DNA of 53,189 nucleotides from Candidatus Krumholzibacteriia bacterium. Its GTDB lineage: Bacteria; Krumholzibacteriota; Krumholzibacteriia; LZORAL124-64-63. The stretch covers positions 1-53,189 of the forward strand of contig JANTGJ010000007.1 in the NCBI GenBank assembly GCA_024762975.1, read 5' to 3'. The position numbers were made by a program, and so were the translations under genes. Position 1 is the first letter of the stretch; each line of letters begins with the position of its first letter. Of the stretch, positions 17,039-26,756 are shown in pieces. The notes under the pieces are model-generated. The model searched no databases. It had not been told where the DNA came from and saw only the letters and a program-made list of their open reading frames with translations.

Positions 17039-17082
17039 AGCCGCCCCGGAACAAAGAAAACTTCCTGTTTTCCGGTGCGGCT
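17039..17082. other. Long leader hairpin before the oxidoreductase operon
   Basis: Two 13-nt arms (17039-17051 and 17070-17082) pair with a single mismatch, and an inner GAAAAC/GTTTTC stem extends the fold. On the minus strand no T-run follows. A weak -10-like TATTAC lies just beyond on the operon side. It could be a read-through hairpin after the hydratase gene or a regulatory leader structure. Confidence 0.5.
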
Positions 17083-17116
17083 CCCAGGTCTGCCGTGACA
17101 AGAATGAGTACAGTTT

Positions 17117-17899
17117 TCAACTATCACGAAACGAAGGTTTGCGTTTCGCCAGGAAGGCCGCGCACCCCTCATGGGCATCGTTCGAACTGGCACATACTCC
17201 GAAGAGGGCCGCCTCCAATCGGCACCCACTATCCTGGTTCATCTGCAGCCCTTCGCCTACCGCTTTGAGCGCTGCACGGAGCGTCACGCGGGATTTCAAC
17301 GCCAACTTGGCCGCCGTCTTTTGTGCCGCCGGCAACAGCTCCTCATGGGGGTAGACGCGATTGACCAGGCCATAGGCCTTCGCTTCGGCGGCATCGATCA
17401 TGTCGCCCGTGAGGATCAACTCCAGGGCCCGCCCTCGCCCGATCAAACGGGGCATCCTCTGCGTCCCCCCGAACCCGGGAATCAGGCCCAACCCGGTTTC
17501 GGGCAGGCCGAGCTTGGCGGTATCGGCCGCATAGCGGAAGGTACACGCCATGGCCAGTTCACAACCACCGCCGAGCGCAAAGCCACCGATGGCCGCCAGG
17601 ACCGGCTTGCCCAGGTTCTCGATCCGGTTCATCAATTCCTGTCCGCGCGTGGCGACATACTCGGCCTCGCCCGCCGTGAGGTTGGCCAATTCCCCGATGT
17701 CGGCACCGGCCACGAACGCTTTCTCTCCCGCTCCCGTCAGGATCACGCTGCGCACCTCGTCATCCCCCGAAACCTTTTCAAAAACCGCCAGGAGTTCCTC
17801 GATCGTCCGGGTGTTCAACGCATTCAGCTTGTCCGGGCGATTGACCGTCACGGTGGCGACACCGTCAGTAACTTCCAGCAGGACATTCTCGTAACTCAT
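17117..17899 (-). CDS. Enoyl-CoA hydratase (crotonase family)
   Basis: Hydrates 2-enoyl-CoA to 3-hydroxyacyl-CoA. The 260-aa chain has the oxyanion-hole stretch AFVAGADIGEL (about 62-72) and GGFALGGGCELAMAC with the first catalytic glutamate (about 114), and the second in LPETGLGLIPGFGGTQRMPRLIG (about 134). Both glutamates are present, so a true hydratase is likely. GAGGGGGCAGCG precedes the ATG. Lies upstream of the oxidoreductase genes on the same strand and fits the downstream steps of fatty-acid or branched-chain acyl-CoA breakdown. Confidence 0.9.
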   Translation of the reverse strand: MSYENVLLEVTDGVATVTVNRPDKLNALNTRTIEELLAVFEKVSGDDEVRSVILTGAGEKAFVAGADIGELANLTAGEAEYVATRGQELMNRIENLGKPVLAAIGGFALGGGCELAMACTFRYAADTAKLGLPETGLGLIPGFGGTQRMPRLIGRGRALELILTGDMIDAAEAKAYGLVNRVYPHEELLPAAQKTAAKLALKSRVTLRAALKAVGEGLQMNQDSGCRLEAALFGVCASSNDAHEGCAAFLAKRKPSFRDS

Positions 17900-18057
17900 C
17901 GCTGCCCCCTCGGTTGGGTTGATCTACCAAATTTCAATCCGAATTTCTCCCGCCGAGAGTAGCAGACCGGCGCGTGGAGTCCCACCTCGGATTGATCGAG
18001 GTGAGGGTGGATGACCGGAATGTTTTCATCTATACTGAGCTGAGGAGGAACCCGATT

Positions 18058-19503
18058 TTGGATCCAGCTCTGCAACAGTCTTCGAGCGGTTGGCTGCTCG
18101 GCTTGGCGATTCTATGCCTGGTGCTCGTCGGAGCGCTCGTTTTCGGCGCGCGCTTTCTTCGGCGAGCCCGCCGCGAGCTCATCCAATCCCAGCAGACGAT
18201 CGATCACCTCGAAGAACGGTTGAAGCAGGCACAGCGGATGGAGGCGGTCGGGATTCTCGCCGGCAGCATCGTGCACAACCTGAACAATCTGTTGGCCGTG
18301 ATCCTGGGACACGCGCGCATCGCCCGGCGCGAGACACCCGAAGACTCGGGCAAGCGCGAGGACATCACGCAGATCATCAAGGCCGGCACGGTAGCCAGCG
18401 AAATGGTCCGGGAGATTTCGGACTTCTACCGGCAAGCCGACCAGGCGCGCAAGCCGACCGACCTGGTGCCGATCGTGCGCGACACGCTGAAATTCCTGCG
18501 CGATATCGTCCCGCCCAATATCGAGATTCGCGAGGACCTGGACCCGAAGTGCGGACTGGTCCTTGCTACGGCCACCGGCGTGCAACAGGTACTCATGAAC
18601 CTATGCAGCAACTCGATGCAGGCGATGTTTCGCGACCAGGGTCTGATCGAGGTTACGCTGCACCGCGAGGAAGTCGTCGACCCTCAGCGCGCCATTCCGC
18701 GCGACCTGGATCCAGGCACCTACATCAAGCTGACCGTCCGGGACAATGGCCGCGGCCTGAGCCGAAAATCGCTGGATCGGATTTTCGAGTCCTACTTTTC
18801 CGGGAATCGCAAGCGGGGCGGCATGGGCATCGGCCTCAGTACCGTGGCGCGAATCCTGAAAGACCACGATGGATTCTCGGTGCCGCAGGGCCGCGTGGGG
18901 CATGGCGCGAGCTTCGACATCTACTTCCCGATGATCGCCTGGAGTATCGCAGCACCGGCAACCGGACCACGGCCGAATCTGACGGTTCTGGACGGCTCGC
19001 AGGATCTTCCCGATCCCCTCGAAGAGGTTGCCGATGTGCCGGTTCCGGCTGCGGCACCGGCCGATGCCGCAAGGGAAGTCGAAATACCGTCTCTTGGCCC
19101 GGCCGAGCGGATCGAGGATCGGGGTCGCGTGCTACTGGTCGACGACGAGGAGATGGTGCTGCGGGTCACCGCGGCCGGTCTGAAGAAGCTGGGTTTCGAA
19201 GTTTCCGCTCATACGGACGTTCGCCTTGCCCTGGCCGATTTCCTGGAAGCTCCCGACCGCTTTGACGTCGTGGTGACCGACCAGATCATGCCCCACATGT
19301 CGGGCATCCGGCTGACGCGGAAGATCCACGGACTGCGCCCGCAAACCCCGGTCCTGCTCATCACTGGTTTCCGGGACAGCTTCAATGAGCAGCAAGCCAG
19401 GGAGGCAGGTGTACGGGATTTCATCCTCAAGCCCTTCAGCCACCGCGATCTGGCGCAATTGCTGGATCGAATCCTGCTCCGCCGCATGGAAGGCTCCTCC
19501 TGA
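18058..19503 (+). CDS. Membrane-anchored hybrid sensor histidine kinase/response regulator
   Basis: A 481-aa signalling protein: one N-terminal membrane helix (about 12-32), a short coiled linker, dimerisation/phospho-acceptor helix with His73 in SIVHNLNNLL, an ATPase domain (N box QVLMNLCSNSMQAM, DNGRGLS, GGMGIGLS) and a C-terminal receiver (about 360-478) with VDDEE, the Asp in VVVTDQIMP and LKPFS. No large sensor domain. The residue after the histidine is Asn, not the usual Asp or Glu. The start is taken as TTG at 18058-18060 because GAGGAGGA lies 8 bases before it; a GTG frame from 17974 has no such site and adds an unlikely N-terminus. Sits divergently from the enoyl-CoA hydratase and upstream of the carboxylase operon. 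Confidence 0.85.
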   Translation: MDPALQQSSSGWLLGLAILCLVLVGALVFGARFLRRARRELIQSQQTIDHLEERLKQAQRMEAVGILAGSIVHNLNNLLAVILGHARIARRETPEDSGKREDITQIIKAGTVASEMVREISDFYRQADQARKPTDLVPIVRDTLKFLRDIVPPNIEIREDLDPKCGLVLATATGVQQVLMNLCSNSMQAMFRDQGLIEVTLHREEVVDPQRAIPRDLDPGTYIKLTVRDNGRGLSRKSLDRIFESYFSGNRKRGGMGIGLSTVARILKDHDGFSVPQGRVGHGASFDIYFPMIAWSIAAPATGPRPNLTVLDGSQDLPDPLEEVADVPVPAAAPADAAREVEIPSLGPAERIEDRGRVLLVDDEEMVLRVTAAGLKKLGFEVSAHTDVRLALADFLEAPDRFDVVVTDQIMPHMSGIRLTRKIHGLRPQTPVLLITGFRDSFNEQQAREAGVRDFILKPFSHRDLAQLLDRILLRRMEGSS

Positions 19504-19554
19504 ACGCCCCACACATGATTATCTGCAAAAAATCGAACCCTCGAATGTATCGGG

Positions 19555-19583
19555 TTGACGGGTCGCGGGCCCGCCGTTAGACT
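19555..19583 (+). promoter_or_regulatory. Sigma-70 promoter for the carboxylase operon
   Basis: TTGACG (19555-19560), 17-bp spacer, TAGACT (19578-19583). The spacer contains the perfect 10-bp palindrome GCGGGCCCGC (19565-19574). Predicted leader is about 55 nt before the pccB-like start. Confidence 0.65.
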
Positions 19584-19646
19584 CTCGCGCCGGTTGCATT
19601 CGCCCGAATTCGGGTCAGTACTCCACCCCAGCTCCGAGGAACCGAA

Positions 19647-21203
19647 ATGTCCAGCTCTCCCCAGGACAAGCTCGACCGTTTGAACGAACTGCGCCAAGAG
19701 GCTCTCGCCGGCGGTGGCGAAGAAAAGGTCGCCAGGATCCATGAAAAAGGCCGCCTGACCGCGCGCGAACGAATCCACCTGTTGCTGGACGAGGGCAGCT
19801 TCCAGGAAACCGGAGTCTTCGTCCAGCACCGCAGCCACGAAATGGGGATGGACAAGTACCGGCCCGTGGGTGACGGCATGGTGACTGGCGTGGGCCGGAT
19901 CGACGGCCGACAGGTCTACGTATTCGCACAGGATTTTACCGTCTTCGGCGGTTCGATGAGCGAGGCGAACGCGGGCAAGATCTGTCGGCTGATGGATCAG
20001 GCACTCGAAAACGGCTGCCCGGTGATCGGCTTGAACGATAGCGGCGGCGCGCGCATCCAGGAAGGAGTCCGCTCGCTGGCCGGCTACGCGGAGATTTTCT
20101 GGCGCAATACCATGGCTTCGGGTGTGATTCCCCAAATCTCGGCGATCCTCGGCCCCTGTGCCGGCGGCGCCGTCTACTCCCCCGCCATTACCGACTTCAC
20201 GCTGATGACCGACCAGACCAGCTATATGTTCGTCACCGGACCGAACGTGATCAAGATGGTCACGAACGAAGAGGTTTCCTTCGAGGAGTTGGGCGGAGCC
20301 ACGACCCACTCGACCAAGAGCGGTGTGGCCCATTTCCAGGCCGCCACCGACCAGGACTGCCTCCTGATGTCTCGGCGCCTGCTCAGTTTCCTGCCCCAGA
20401 ACAACCTCGAGGATCCTCCGCGTATCGTGCCGAACGATCGACCCGAGCGCCGGGAGGAAAAGCTCAACTCCATCATCCCGGCCGACAACAAGAAGCCCTA
20501 CGACATGCTCGACGTGATCCAGCTCATCGTGGACGAAGGCGACTTCATGGAGGTCCAGCCGAGGCACGCGCAGAATCTGATCTGCGGCTTCGCGCGTTTG
20601 GACGGACAGCCGGTCGGCATCGTCGCCAACCAGCCCCGGGTCCAGGCCGGAGTACTGGATATCGCCTCAAGCATCAAGGGTGCGCGTTTCGTGCGCACCT
20701 GCGACTGTTTCAACGTGCCCCTGGTGGTTTTCGAGGACGTCCCCGGCTTCCTGCCCGGGACGGATCAGGAATTCGGGGGGATCATCAAGCATGGCGCGAA
20801 GCTGCTGTACGCCTTCTGTGAAGCCACGGTCCCGAAACTCACCGTCATCACCCGCAAGGCCTACGGCGGAGCCTATGATGTGATGAACAGCAAACACATT
20901 CGGGCCGACTGGAACGTGGCCTGGCCCTCTGCCGAACTGGCGGTAATGGGATCCGAGGGTGCGGTGAATGTTCTGTACCGCAACCAGATCGCCGAGAGCA
21001 AGGATCCCGAGGCCGAACGCGCCCGCCTGACCGACGAGTACACCCAGACCTATGCCAATCCCTACATCGCTGCGGGGCTCGGTTACCTCGATGATGTGAT
21101 CGAGCCGGCCGACACGCGAGCACAGTTGATTCGGGCACTGGGAAATCTGGCGGGCAAGAAACAGACGCTGCCCCCGAAAAAGCACGGCAACATTCCGCTC
21201 TAG
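19647..21203 (+). CDS. pccB: Acyl-CoA carboxylase carboxyltransferase (propionyl-CoA carboxylase beta type)
   Basis: Carboxyltransferase subunit (518 aa) that transfers CO2 from carboxybiotin to an acyl-CoA, most likely propionyl-CoA to give methylmalonyl-CoA. N-terminal half: KGRLTARERI, NDSGGARIQEGVRSLAGY and GPCAGGAVYSPA (acyl-CoA binding); C-terminal half: PGFLPGTDQEFGGIIKHGAKLLYAF and RKAYGGAYDVM (biotin side). It ends in KKHGNIPL, a common tail of the family. GAGGAACC precedes the ATG. It is followed by a biotin carboxylase and a biotin carrier gene. It is a paralogue of the mmdA product encoded at 27-28.7 kb. Acetyl-CoA or another short acyl-CoA as substrate is possible. Confidence 0.9.
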   Translation: MSSSPQDKLDRLNELRQEALAGGGEEKVARIHEKGRLTARERIHLLLDEGSFQETGVFVQHRSHEMGMDKYRPVGDGMVTGVGRIDGRQVYVFAQDFTVFGGSMSEANAGKICRLMDQALENGCPVIGLNDSGGARIQEGVRSLAGYAEIFWRNTMASGVIPQISAILGPCAGGAVYSPAITDFTLMTDQTSYMFVTGPNVIKMVTNEEVSFEELGGATTHSTKSGVAHFQAATDQDCLLMSRRLLSFLPQNNLEDPPRIVPNDRPERREEKLNSIIPADNKKPYDMLDVIQLIVDEGDFMEVQPRHAQNLICGFARLDGQPVGIVANQPRVQAGVLDIASSIKGARFVRTCDCFNVPLVVFEDVPGFLPGTDQEFGGIIKHGAKLLYAFCEATVPKLTVITRKAYGGAYDVMNSKHIRADWNVAWPSAELAVMGSEGAVNVLYRNQIAESKDPEAERARLTDEYTQTYANPYIAAGLGYLDDVIEPADTRAQLIRALGNLAGKKQTLPPKKHGNIPL

Positions 21204-21240
21204 CATCCACTCTGGAGTCCGCTCCAGCAGGAGATCCGAC

Positions 21241-22764
<1,524 letters not shown>

Positions 22765-22787
22765 TCAAGAGGGATAGGGTACTGACC

Positions 22788-23318
22788 GTGTGGATGAAGA
22801 AAAAATACTCGCTTCGCTTCGAAGACGAACAGCACAACGCGGTCGTGGCCCGGCAGGGTGACGAGACCGCCGTCCAATCGTGCAACGACTGTGAACTCGA
22901 GCGGGTCGGCTGTCGTTCAGTTCTGGGCGGCAAGGCCCTCTCGTTGCGCATCGGCAATCGCTGGCATCTGGTCCATGTCACCGGACTGGACCACAACGGA
23001 AACCTGGCGCTGACCCTCGGGGGGCGCAACCTGCAGGTACATGTGATGGACGAGTTGAAGGCGCAGGCGCTCGCAAGCCTGGGTGACGGTACGGCCGGGG
23101 GCACGATCTGTGCCGATATCCCCGGGCTCGTCGTGGAGATCCGGGTAGCCGCGGGCGACACGGTCGAAGCGGGCCAACCGGTCATCGTAGTCGAAGCCAT
23201 GAAGATGCAGAACGAGTTGTCCACTTCGGTCGCCGGTACCGTACGCGAAATTCCGGTGGAAGAAGGACAGGCCGTCAATCCGGGAGATGTCCTGATCGAA
23301 ATCGAGCCGGAGCAGTAG
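22788..23318 (+). CDS. Biotin carboxyl carrier protein with N-terminal linker domain
   Basis: A 176-aa biotinyl protein. The C-terminal 75 residues are a biotinyl/lipoyl domain with the biotin-accepting lysine at about 139 in EAMKMQN, and GTICADIPGLVVEIRVAAGDTV before it. The first 100 residues look like the BT-type linker that joins the carboxylase to the carrier in fused alpha subunits, so this gene plus the preceding one correspond to a split propionyl-CoA carboxylase alpha chain. Two cysteine pairs (SCNDCELERVGC) sit in the linker. The start could be GTG 22788 or ATG 22794; GAGGGATAGGG lies upstream. Confidence 0.88.
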   Translation: MWMKKKYSLRFEDEQHNAVVARQGDETAVQSCNDCELERVGCRSVLGGKALSLRIGNRWHLVHVTGLDHNGNLALTLGGRNLQVHVMDELKAQALASLGDGTAGGTICADIPGLVVEIRVAAGDTVEAGQPVIVVEAMKMQNELSTSVAGTVREIPVEEGQAVNPGDVLIEIEPEQ

Positions 23319-23347
23319 CACCGGCTCCCTCCCCCTTTTGTTGCCCA

Positions 23348-23375
23348 TGTAACCATCCGGTCGCGCGTGCGTCTG
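23348..23375 (+). promoter_or_regulatory. ECF-type promoter, probably autoregulated
   Basis: TGTAAC (23348-23353), 16-bp spacer and CGTCTG (23370-23375) match the -35 'AAC' and -10 'CGTC' pattern of promoters read by extracytoplasmic-function sigma factors. It lies 10 bases before the start codon of an ECF sigma factor gene, so the leader would be very short and no clear ribosome-binding site is seen. Confidence 0.65.
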
Positions 23376-23385
23376 TACCGGTATC

Positions 23386-23919
23386 ATGGACCCACAATAC
23401 CTGCAGCATCACCTGACCGAACAGCGGGACCGCCTCTACAGCGCGGCCCTCTATGTCCTGCGCAACGAGCAGGACGCCGAAGACGTGATCCAGGAAGCCT
23501 TCCTGCGCCTGTGGAAATTTCCCGGCCGGATCGAGTCCGGGAAAATTCCAGCCTGGTTGCGACGGGTCGTCCACAACCTTTGTATCGATCAGACCCGGCG
23601 ACGCAAGACCCAGGCGAAACACCTGGGCCGTCCGGACCCGTACGCGCTGGAATGCCTGGCCGCTGGTCCCGAGCGCCGCCCCGACGAATTGAGTGCCGAG
23701 CAGGACGAGCTACTCGCCGCGATGGAAGCCCTGGCCCCGGAAACACGATCCATCCTGGTGATGCACTACTTCCAGGGAATGAAACTGGTCGAGATTGCCG
23801 AAGTGCTGGATTTGAATCCGAGCACGGTGAAGGTGCGCATCCATCGCGCCCGCCGCTCGCTGCGACGGGAACTGGAACCGCAGCCCGAAGCGTTCGCCGC
23901 CCGACAGGAGACAGGATGA
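23386..23919 (+). CDS. RNA polymerase sigma factor, ECF (sigma-70 family)
   Basis: A 177-aa extracytoplasmic-function sigma factor. Region 2 (about 12-75) includes DAEDVIQEAFLRLWKF and PAWLRRVVHNLCIDQTRRRK; region 4 (about 115-165) includes LAPETRSILVMHYFQGMKLVEIAEVLDLNPSTVKVRIHRARRSLRREL with the helix-turn-helix for the -35 box. No region 3, as usual. The stop overlaps the next start (ATGA), coupling it to its anti-sigma factor. The preceding ECF-type promoter suggests it reads its own operon. Confidence 0.94.
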   Translation: MDPQYLQHHLTEQRDRLYSAALYVLRNEQDAEDVIQEAFLRLWKFPGRIESGKIPAWLRRVVHNLCIDQTRRRKTQAKHLGRPDPYALECLAAGPERRPDELSAEQDELLAAMEALAPETRSILVMHYFQGMKLVEIAEVLDLNPSTVKVRIHRARRSLRRELEPQPEAFAARQETG

Positions 23920-24473
23920 AATCCCCGTGCCATGACATGGAACTGCTGCTGACGGAATACGCGGCCGGCGAACTGCCGGCGCCGGATCGCGATACCGTTG
24001 CGGAGCACCTGGCGATCTGCGCCAATTGCCGGTCTGAACTGCAGCGGGAATTGACGCTGCGGGACCTGCTCGGCTCCCTGCCGTTGCAGCAGGCGAGTCC
24101 ACCGGTCCAACCCGGGGCGTACCCGGCGAATCACCGGACGGCTACGCCGGCGAGCCGACTGCAACGCTGGCTGTCCGCGTCGGCAGGGATCGCGGCCGTG
24201 CTGGTGCTGGTACTGCTCGCCGGCCGTTTTTCCCCGGGAACACCGGGCGCGGTCGAGCCCGCAACGCGAAGCGCGGCACCGACCGCCGAATGGACCGCCG
24301 AAGAGATCGAGGAAGCCCAACAGGAGATCGCCTATTCCCTGCAACTGACGGCCCGACTGCTGAAAAAGGGCGAGCGGACCGGATTCCACCAGGTTTTCGG
24401 GGAAAAATTGCCCCGTGTGCTATCGGATTCCCTGCGTAAGTCGTTCCACACCAATCAAGGAGATCAAGGATGA
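23916..24473 (+). CDS. Anti-sigma factor with zinc-finger domain
   Basis: Single-pass inner-membrane protein of 185 aa. The N-terminal cytoplasmic part has CHDMELLLTEYAAGELP and the zinc motif HLAICANC (H-x3-C-x2-C) typical of anti-sigma domains that hold an ECF sigma factor. One membrane helix follows at about 86-103 (AGIAAVLVLVLLAGRF), then a periplasmic part with a helical EEIEEAQQEIAYSLQLTARLL segment. The start is fixed by the overlap with the sigma gene (ATG 23916, TGA 23917-23919), and its own stop overlaps the next gene in the same way. Confidence 0.9.
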   Translation: MKSPCHDMELLLTEYAAGELPAPDRDTVAEHLAICANCRSELQRELTLRDLLGSLPLQQASPPVQPGAYPANHRTATPASRLQRWLSASAGIAAVLVLVLLAGRFSPGTPGAVEPATRSAAPTAEWTAEEIEEAQQEIAYSLQLTARLLKKGERTGFHQVFGEKLPRVLSDSLRKSFHTNQGDQG

Positions 24474-25054
24474 ACCGCACCCACCGCACAAGTCTCGGAC
24501 TGCTGCTTGGATTGCTGCTCGCCGGAGTGATCGTTTCGGCCCCGGCACTGGCCGAAAACCTCAAGAAAATGCCCGGCTACATCGACCTGAGTTGGATCGA
24601 GATCCCGGACGATGCCGAAGTGATCCAGGACATCGACCTGAGCACCGTGCTGATCGGGGTTGCCGCCGATGCCGAGGAGGCCGGAGACAAGGAATTGGCC
24701 ACGGCCCTGTCCATGATCAAGTCCATTCGCGTCAAGGCCTTCTCCACCGAGCATAGCTCCGAGGGCGAGATCGACAGCATGATCCAGGAAGTGCGTGCCC
24801 AGCTGAAAAAGAACGACTGGGAACGCCTCGTCTACGTGAAAGACGACCAGGAGACACTTACGGTCAACACCAAGTACCGGGACGGAAACATGGTAGGCCT
24901 GATGGTCGTCACCCACGAGGCCGGTGAGGAAGTCGCCTTCGTCAATGTCGTCGGCGATCTGGATCTGGCCACACTGATGAAGCTGGGCCTCAGCATGGAC
25001 GAACTGGATCTCGATGAACTGATGGACAGCCTCGATCAGCACGAATCACACTAG
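24470..25054 (+). CDS. Exported DUF4252-like protein
   Basis: A 194-aa protein with a cleavable signal peptide (about 1-28, ending SAPALA). The mature part starts GYIDLSWIEIPDDAEV, has a helix-rich middle and ends with VNVVGDLDLATLMKLGLSMDELDLDEL, the pattern of DUF4252 proteins, which often sit next to ECF sigma/anti-sigma pairs. The ATG overlaps the anti-sigma stop (ATGA). Its role is not known; by position it may be an output or a sensor of this sigma system in the periplasm. Family assignment is from memory of the pattern. Confidence 0.75.
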   Translation: MNRTHRTSLGLLLGLLLAGVIVSAPALAENLKKMPGYIDLSWIEIPDDAEVIQDIDLSTVLIGVAADAEEAGDKELATALSMIKSIRVKAFSTEHSSEGEIDSMIQEVRAQLKKNDWERLVYVKDDQETLTVNTKYRDGNMVGLMVVTHEAGEEVAFVNVVGDLDLATLMKLGLSMDELDLDELMDSLDQHESH

Positions 25055-25099
25055 CGTCGATATCCGCGGGCGGACATCCCACGGTTTGCCCCCACGAAA

Positions 25100-25135
25100 A
25101 GGCCCGGCCCCTTGGATCGGGACCGGGCCTATTCT
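25100..25135. terminator. Bidirectional terminator between convergent operons
   Basis: The arms AGGCCCGG and CCGGGCCT (plus a further CCC/GGG) form a strong stem at 25100-25130. The minus strand continues with TTTT and the plus strand with ATTCT. It ends the sigma operon from the left and the mmd operon from the right. Confidence 0.8.
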
Positions 25136-25153
25136 CACTGCATCCTGTCGGAA

Positions 25154-26281
25154 CTAGAAGACGAAGCGCGCCAGGAACACACCTGCGGCCACCGCCGACC
25201 CGATTACGCCCGCCACATTCGGAGCCATGGCGTGCATGATCAGGAAATTTTGCGGATCCTCTTTCGCACCGACCATCTGGCAAACGCGGGCACTGTCCGG
25301 CACGGCCGACACTCCCGCAGCGCCGATGATCGGATTGATCTTGTCCTTCGAAAGCACATTCATCAGCTTGGCGAACAACACGCCCGAGGCCGTCGCCACG
25401 CAAAAGCTGGCCGCCCCCAAGGCCGCGATCTTGACCGAGGCCGGGGTCAGGAACCGGCTGGCGTCGGTCGAGGCTCCGACACACAGCCCCAGCAGGATCG
25501 TCACCGAATCGATCAACGGCCCCCGCGCGGTCTTGGCCAAACGCTCGGTCACTCCACTTTCCTTCAGCAGATTGCCGAAGAACAGGAAACCGATCAGCGA
25601 AATCGCACCGGGGGCGATCGCCGCGCAAAGCACGAACGCGACCACCGGGAAGAGGATTCGCACGCGTTTGCTGACCGGCGGCGAAGGTTTCATGCGAATC
25701 AGGCGCTCATTCCGGGTCGTCAGCAACTTGATGATCGGCGGCTGAATGACCGGCACCAGGGCCATGTAGCTGTAGGCGGCCACGGCGATCGCACCCAGCA
25801 GATGGGGAGCCAGTTGCGAGGACAGAAAGATCGCCGTCGGTCCATCGGCGCCGCCGATGATACCGATCGCAGCAGCATCGGTTTCGCTGAAGCCCAATAG
25901 CAGGGATCCGGCGAACGTCAGGAAAATGCCGGCCTGGGCCGCGGCGCCCAACAGGATCAGCCGTGGGTTCGCCAGCATCGACGAGAAATCGGTCATCGCC
26001 CCGATCCCGAGAAAGATCAGGGACGGGTACCACCCCTGCGTCACGCCGCTGTACAGCACATTCAGCACCGAGCCCTGCTCGTAGATACCCACGTTCATGC
26101 CCGACGAAAGCGGGATATTTCCCACCATCATCCCGAATCCGATCGGTACCAGCAACAGGGGCTCGTAATCCTTGGCAATGCCCAGATAGATGAATGCGCC
26201 ACCGATGGCCAGCATGGCCATGTTGCCCCAGCTGAAATTGCCGACGATGCCGACCTGGAGAAAATCGAGGAGAATATCCAT
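25154..26281 (-). CDS. mmdB: Na+-translocating decarboxylase beta subunit (MmdB/OadB type)
   Basis: Membrane subunit of 375 aa that releases CO2 from carboxybiotin and moves Na+ out across the inner membrane. About nine to eleven hydrophobic helices are visible. Signature stretches include GIGAMTDFSSMLANPRLILLGAAAQAGIF, GIIGGADGPTAIF (the conserved Asp of the Na+ path is in this loop) and NPIIGAAGVSAVPDSARVCQ. Length and motifs match OadB/GcdB/MmdB. The ATG at 26279-26281 lies just after the biotin carrier gene. Last gene of mmdA-D-C-B. Confidence 0.94.
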   Translation of the reverse strand: MDILLDFLQVGIVGNFSWGNMAMLAIGGAFIYLGIAKDYEPLLLVPIGFGMMVGNIPLSSGMNVGIYEQGSVLNVLYSGVTQGWYPSLIFLGIGAMTDFSSMLANPRLILLGAAAQAGIFLTFAGSLLLGFSETDAAAIGIIGGADGPTAIFLSSQLAPHLLGAIAVAAYSYMALVPVIQPPIIKLLTTRNERLIRMKPSPPVSKRVRILFPVVAFVLCAAIAPGAISLIGFLFFGNLLKESGVTERLAKTARGPLIDSVTILLGLCVGASTDASRFLTPASVKIAALGAASFCVATASGVLFAKLMNVLSKDKINPIIGAAGVSAVPDSARVCQMVGAKEDPQNFLIMHAMAPNVAGVIGSAVAAGVFLARFVF

Positions 26282-26284
26282 GGG

Positions 26285-26698
26285 CTACTCGAACTCCACC
26301 AGCATCTGGTTTTCGCGAACGGCATCTCCCGGCGCAACCTGGACCGCCTTGACCTTGCCGGCATTGGGTGCAGAGATTTCCGTTTCCATCTTCATGGCCT
26401 CGATGACCAGAAGTACCTGTCCAGCGCTCACGGCATCCCCGGCCTTGCACTTGGTTTCCAGCACAGTGCCTGCGATGGGCGAGACCACACCCTCGGTGGC
26501 ACCGCCGGCGGCAGGCACCGGAGCGACTCCAGCGCCCGGCGCAACCGGAGCGACCGGCGCGGCAGCAGCGGCGGCGGGTGCTGCCGGAGCGGCCGGACGC
26601 GGCAACGGGGAACCGGAATCGAACATCTCGTCCTTCGCGTCGAGGACTTCCACATCAACCTCGTAGGCGACTCCGTGGACGGTGATCTTCAGCTTCAT
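26285..26698 (-). CDS. mmdC: Biotin carrier subunit of the decarboxylase
   Basis: A 137-aa biotinyl protein: a short N-terminal domain (about 1-28), a Pro/Ala hinge (about 35-70, runs of PAAPAAPAA) and a C-terminal biotinyl domain with the acceptor Lys103 in EAMKMET. The hinge lets biotin travel between the soluble alpha subunit and the membrane beta subunit. The ATG at 26696-26698 follows AGGAGC. Two bases separate it from mmdB. Confidence 0.93.
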   Translation of the reverse strand: MKLKITVHGVAYEVDVEVLDAKDEMFDSGSPLPRPAAPAAPAAAAAAPVAPVAPGAGVAPVPAAGGATEGVVSPIAGTVLETKCKAGDAVSAGQVLLVIEAMKMETEISAPNAGKVKAVQVAPGDAVRENQMLVEFE

Positions 26699-26756
26699 GA
26701 ATCGTGCTCCTGTCTGCGGGACCACCGGGTGCTCCCGTTGTCATGCGAGGCCAACG

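Noticed and set aside
18031-18036. TATACT as a -10 box for the hybrid kinase gene.
   Set aside because: No acceptable -35 box at 16-18 bp, and the start point would fall inside the strong ribosome-binding site.
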